A stretch of 64,000 bases of DNA from Hominenteromicrobium sp900549945. Its GTDB lineage: Bacteria; Bacillota; Clostridia; Oscillospirales; Acutalibacteraceae. The notes under the pieces are model-generated. The model had not been told where the DNA came from, did no database searches, and was given only the letters and a program-made list of their open reading frames with translations. The position numbers and the translations under genes are program-made. Of the stretch, positions 62,520 through 64,000 are shown one piece after another (the stretch's first letter is position 1; each line of letters starts with the position of its first letter). Where the stretch lies: positions 24,479-88,478 of the forward strand of contig CABRNK010000008.1 of assembly GCA_902472305.1 (NCBI GenBank), read 5' to 3'.

Positions 62520-63868
62520 GAAACAAGCTCTTCCTCGATGACCTTTGAAATATCGTTTGCGAGCTTTTCGATCAGCTCGAGATCCTGACCCTCCACCATG
62601 ACGCGCAGCAGCGGCTCCGTGCCGGACGGCCGCACGATGACGCGCCCGTTGCCGGCGAGCGTCTTTGTGGCCGTGTCGATCGCCTTCTTGACCTTCGGGT
62701 CGGTGTAGAACGCGAGCTTGCCCTCGGGCGTGACGCGGATGTTCTTGATCGTCTGCGGGTAGCGCTCCATGACCGTCGTCATCGAGGAGAGCTTCGCCTC
62801 GCGGCGCTTCATGATGCTGAGCAGCTGCGCCGCCGTAAGCTGGCCGTCGCCGGTCGTCGCAAAATCGCGGAAGATCACGTGGCCGCTCTGCTCGCCGCCG
62901 AAGCTGTAGTTTTCGAGCAGCATCTCCTCAAGCACGTAGCGGTCGCCGACCTTCGTCGCCTCAAAGTGAATGTCGTTGCGCTCGCAGAATTTCACGAAGC
63001 CGAGGTTCGTCATAATCGTGCCGACGATGCAGCTCTTGTTGAGCTTGCCGCGGCTCTTCATGTCGAGGCCGCAGATTGCCATGATGAAGTCGCCGTCGAC
63101 CGGCTCGCCGTTTTCGTCGACCGCGAGGCAGCGGTCCGCGTCGCCGTCGAACGCGATGCCCGCGTCAACCTTGTGCGTCTTGACGTACTCGATCAGGCTC
63201 TCCATGTGCGTGGAGCCGCAGCCGTCGTTGATGTTGACGCCGTTCGGCTCGTTCGAGAGCATGTGCACCTTCGCGCCGAGCTCCGTAAACAGCGTTTCCG
63301 CCGTCATCGCGGAGGAGCCGTTCGCGCAGTCGAGCGCGACCTCGAGGCCGTCGAGCGAGAAATGCACGGTCGATTTCACGTGGTCGATGTAGTCGCGCAG
63401 CGCGTTCGGCGCCGTCTCCACCGTGCCGAGGTCGCTGTCCGCGGGCGCGGCCGGCAGCGCGGCCTCGCCGAGGATCAGCGATTCGATGCGCTCCTCAAGG
63501 TCGTCCGGCAGCTTGTAGCCGTCGCCGCTGAAAATTTTAATGCCGTTGTATTCGTAGGAGTTGTGGGAGGCGGAGATCATCACGCCCGCATCCGCCTTGT
63601 ACTTCTCGACAAGGTAGGCGACCGCCGGCGTGGGCACGACGCCGAGCAGCACAACCGAAGCGCCGACGCTGCACAGGCCGGCCGCCATCGCATTCTCGAG
63701 CATGTCGCTCGAAAGGCGGGTGTCCTTGCCGATGATGACGCGCGGGTGGCGCGTCGACTTGTTCGTCAAAACGGCCGCAGCCGCGCGGCCGAGCTTCATC
63801 GCGAGCTCGCAGGTGAGGTCCTTGTTCGCGACGCCGCGAACACCGTCCGTACCGAATAATCTACCCAT
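62516..63868 (-). CDS. glmM: Phosphoglucosamine mutase
   Basis: A 450-residue alpha-D-phosphohexomutase that converts glucosamine-6-phosphate to glucosamine-1-phosphate for UDP-GlcNAc and peptidoglycan. It begins GRLFGTDGVRGVANKDLT; the phosphoserine is in VMISASHNSYEYNG near residue 100; the metal loop is FDGDADRCLAVDE near residue 240; and the phosphate-binding loop RPSGTEPLLRVMVEG is near the end. AAGGAG lies upstream of ATG 63868. It is the first gene on the minus strand at the window edge. Confidence 0.97.
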   Translation of the reverse strand: MGRLFGTDGVRGVANKDLTCELAMKLGRAAAAVLTNKSTRHPRVIIGKDTRLSSDMLENAMAAGLCSVGASVVLLGVVPTPAVAYLVEKYKADAGVMISASHNSYEYNGIKIFSGDGYKLPDDLEERIESLILGEAALPAAPADSDLGTVETAPNALRDYIDHVKSTVHFSLDGLEVALDCANGSSAMTAETLFTELGAKVHMLSNEPNGVNINDGCGSTHMESLIEYVKTHKVDAGIAFDGDADRCLAVDENGEPVDGDFIMAICGLDMKSRGKLNKSCIVGTIMTNLGFVKFCERNDIHFEATKVGDRYVLEEMLLENYSFGGEQSGHVIFRDFATTGDGQLTAAQLLSIMKRREAKLSSMTTVMERYPQTIKNIRVTPEGKLAFYTDPKVKKAIDTATKTLAGNGRVIVRPSGTEPLLRVMVEGQDLELIEKLANDISKVIEEELVS

Positions 63869-64000
63869 AATCTTGTTCTCCTTACGCTGTATTTTTTATG
63901 TTAGCTGGCTGCCGGCCGCACCGGCACAGGGAAAAGCAAATTTAGGGCAGCACCGCACAATTGCTGAGGCAAGCGCTGTCGAATCACCCATCAGGCAGGA
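63869..64000. other. Window edge upstream of glmM, no gene seen
   Basis: Contains the glmM ribosome binding site (AAGGAG). No promoter or further gene is supported in the remaining 130 bases. Confidence 0.4.

Overview
The window is 64 kb of GC-rich (roughly 60 percent or more by eye) bacterial chromosome with short intergenic gaps. It contains class III anaerobic ribonucleotide reductase, a tRNA-sensing T-box leader, an ECF vitamin/metal transporter core, GTP-dependent PEP carboxykinase, MreBCD/PBP2, ZapA, a ClpE-type unfoldase and strong AGGAGG-type ribosome binding sites. Together these point to an anaerobic Clostridia member, probably a high-GC Oscillospirales/Ruminococcaceae-type gut organism; the family is an inference. 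I see no rRNA, tRNA, CRISPR, insertion sequence or phage module.

Layout: 1-6310 holds an SDR enzyme and a Ugp-like ABC importer operon headed by an alkaline-phosphatase-superfamily enzyme. 6320-13110 is a hexuronate catabolic operon (UxaC, a UxuB-like SDR, two TIM-barrel isomerases, a Gfo/Idh dehydrogenase) divergent from an AraC regulator and a GNAT gene broken by an in-frame TGA. 13130-14831 is an ECF sigma factor with a membrane partner. 14834-18732 carries small-molecule-modifying genes: an ANT(6)-like nucleotidyltransferase, an esterase, and a methyltransferase fused to two GNAT domains. 18840-25043 has pckG and an anaerobic ribonucleotide reductase locus in which the glycyl-radical domain is a separate 56-residue gene. 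25044-29772 is an Asp T-box operon (P-loop protein, hisS, aspS, pentapeptide-repeat protein). 29778-39516 is the cell-shape region (mgsA, minD, mrdA, mreDCB, dut, U32 peptidase, zapA). 39621-44386 is alpha-glucan breakdown (glgP, GH13). 44533-53020 has an XRE regulator, a two-component system co-operonic with three tandem paralogous membrane-anchored proteins of unknown function, and a TraX/cysteine-peptidase operon. 53119-63868 is housekeeping: clpE, pgsA, cvpA, a DUF5711 protein, truA, ecfT/A2/A1, an rRNA methyltransferase and glmM.

Most striking items: (i) a closed five-gene operon, with its own promoter and terminator, that pairs a response regulator and histidine kinase with three paralogous envelope proteins I cannot assign; (ii) the split NrdD and its paired NrdR-like boxes; (iii) an Asp-specific T-box whose first gene is a P-loop kinase-like protein; (iv) a methyltransferase-GNAT-GNAT fusion started from TTG; (v) a minD without minC, minE or rodA in the shape locus; (vi) five TTTCCACA motifs within 214 bp around the end of the U32 gene.
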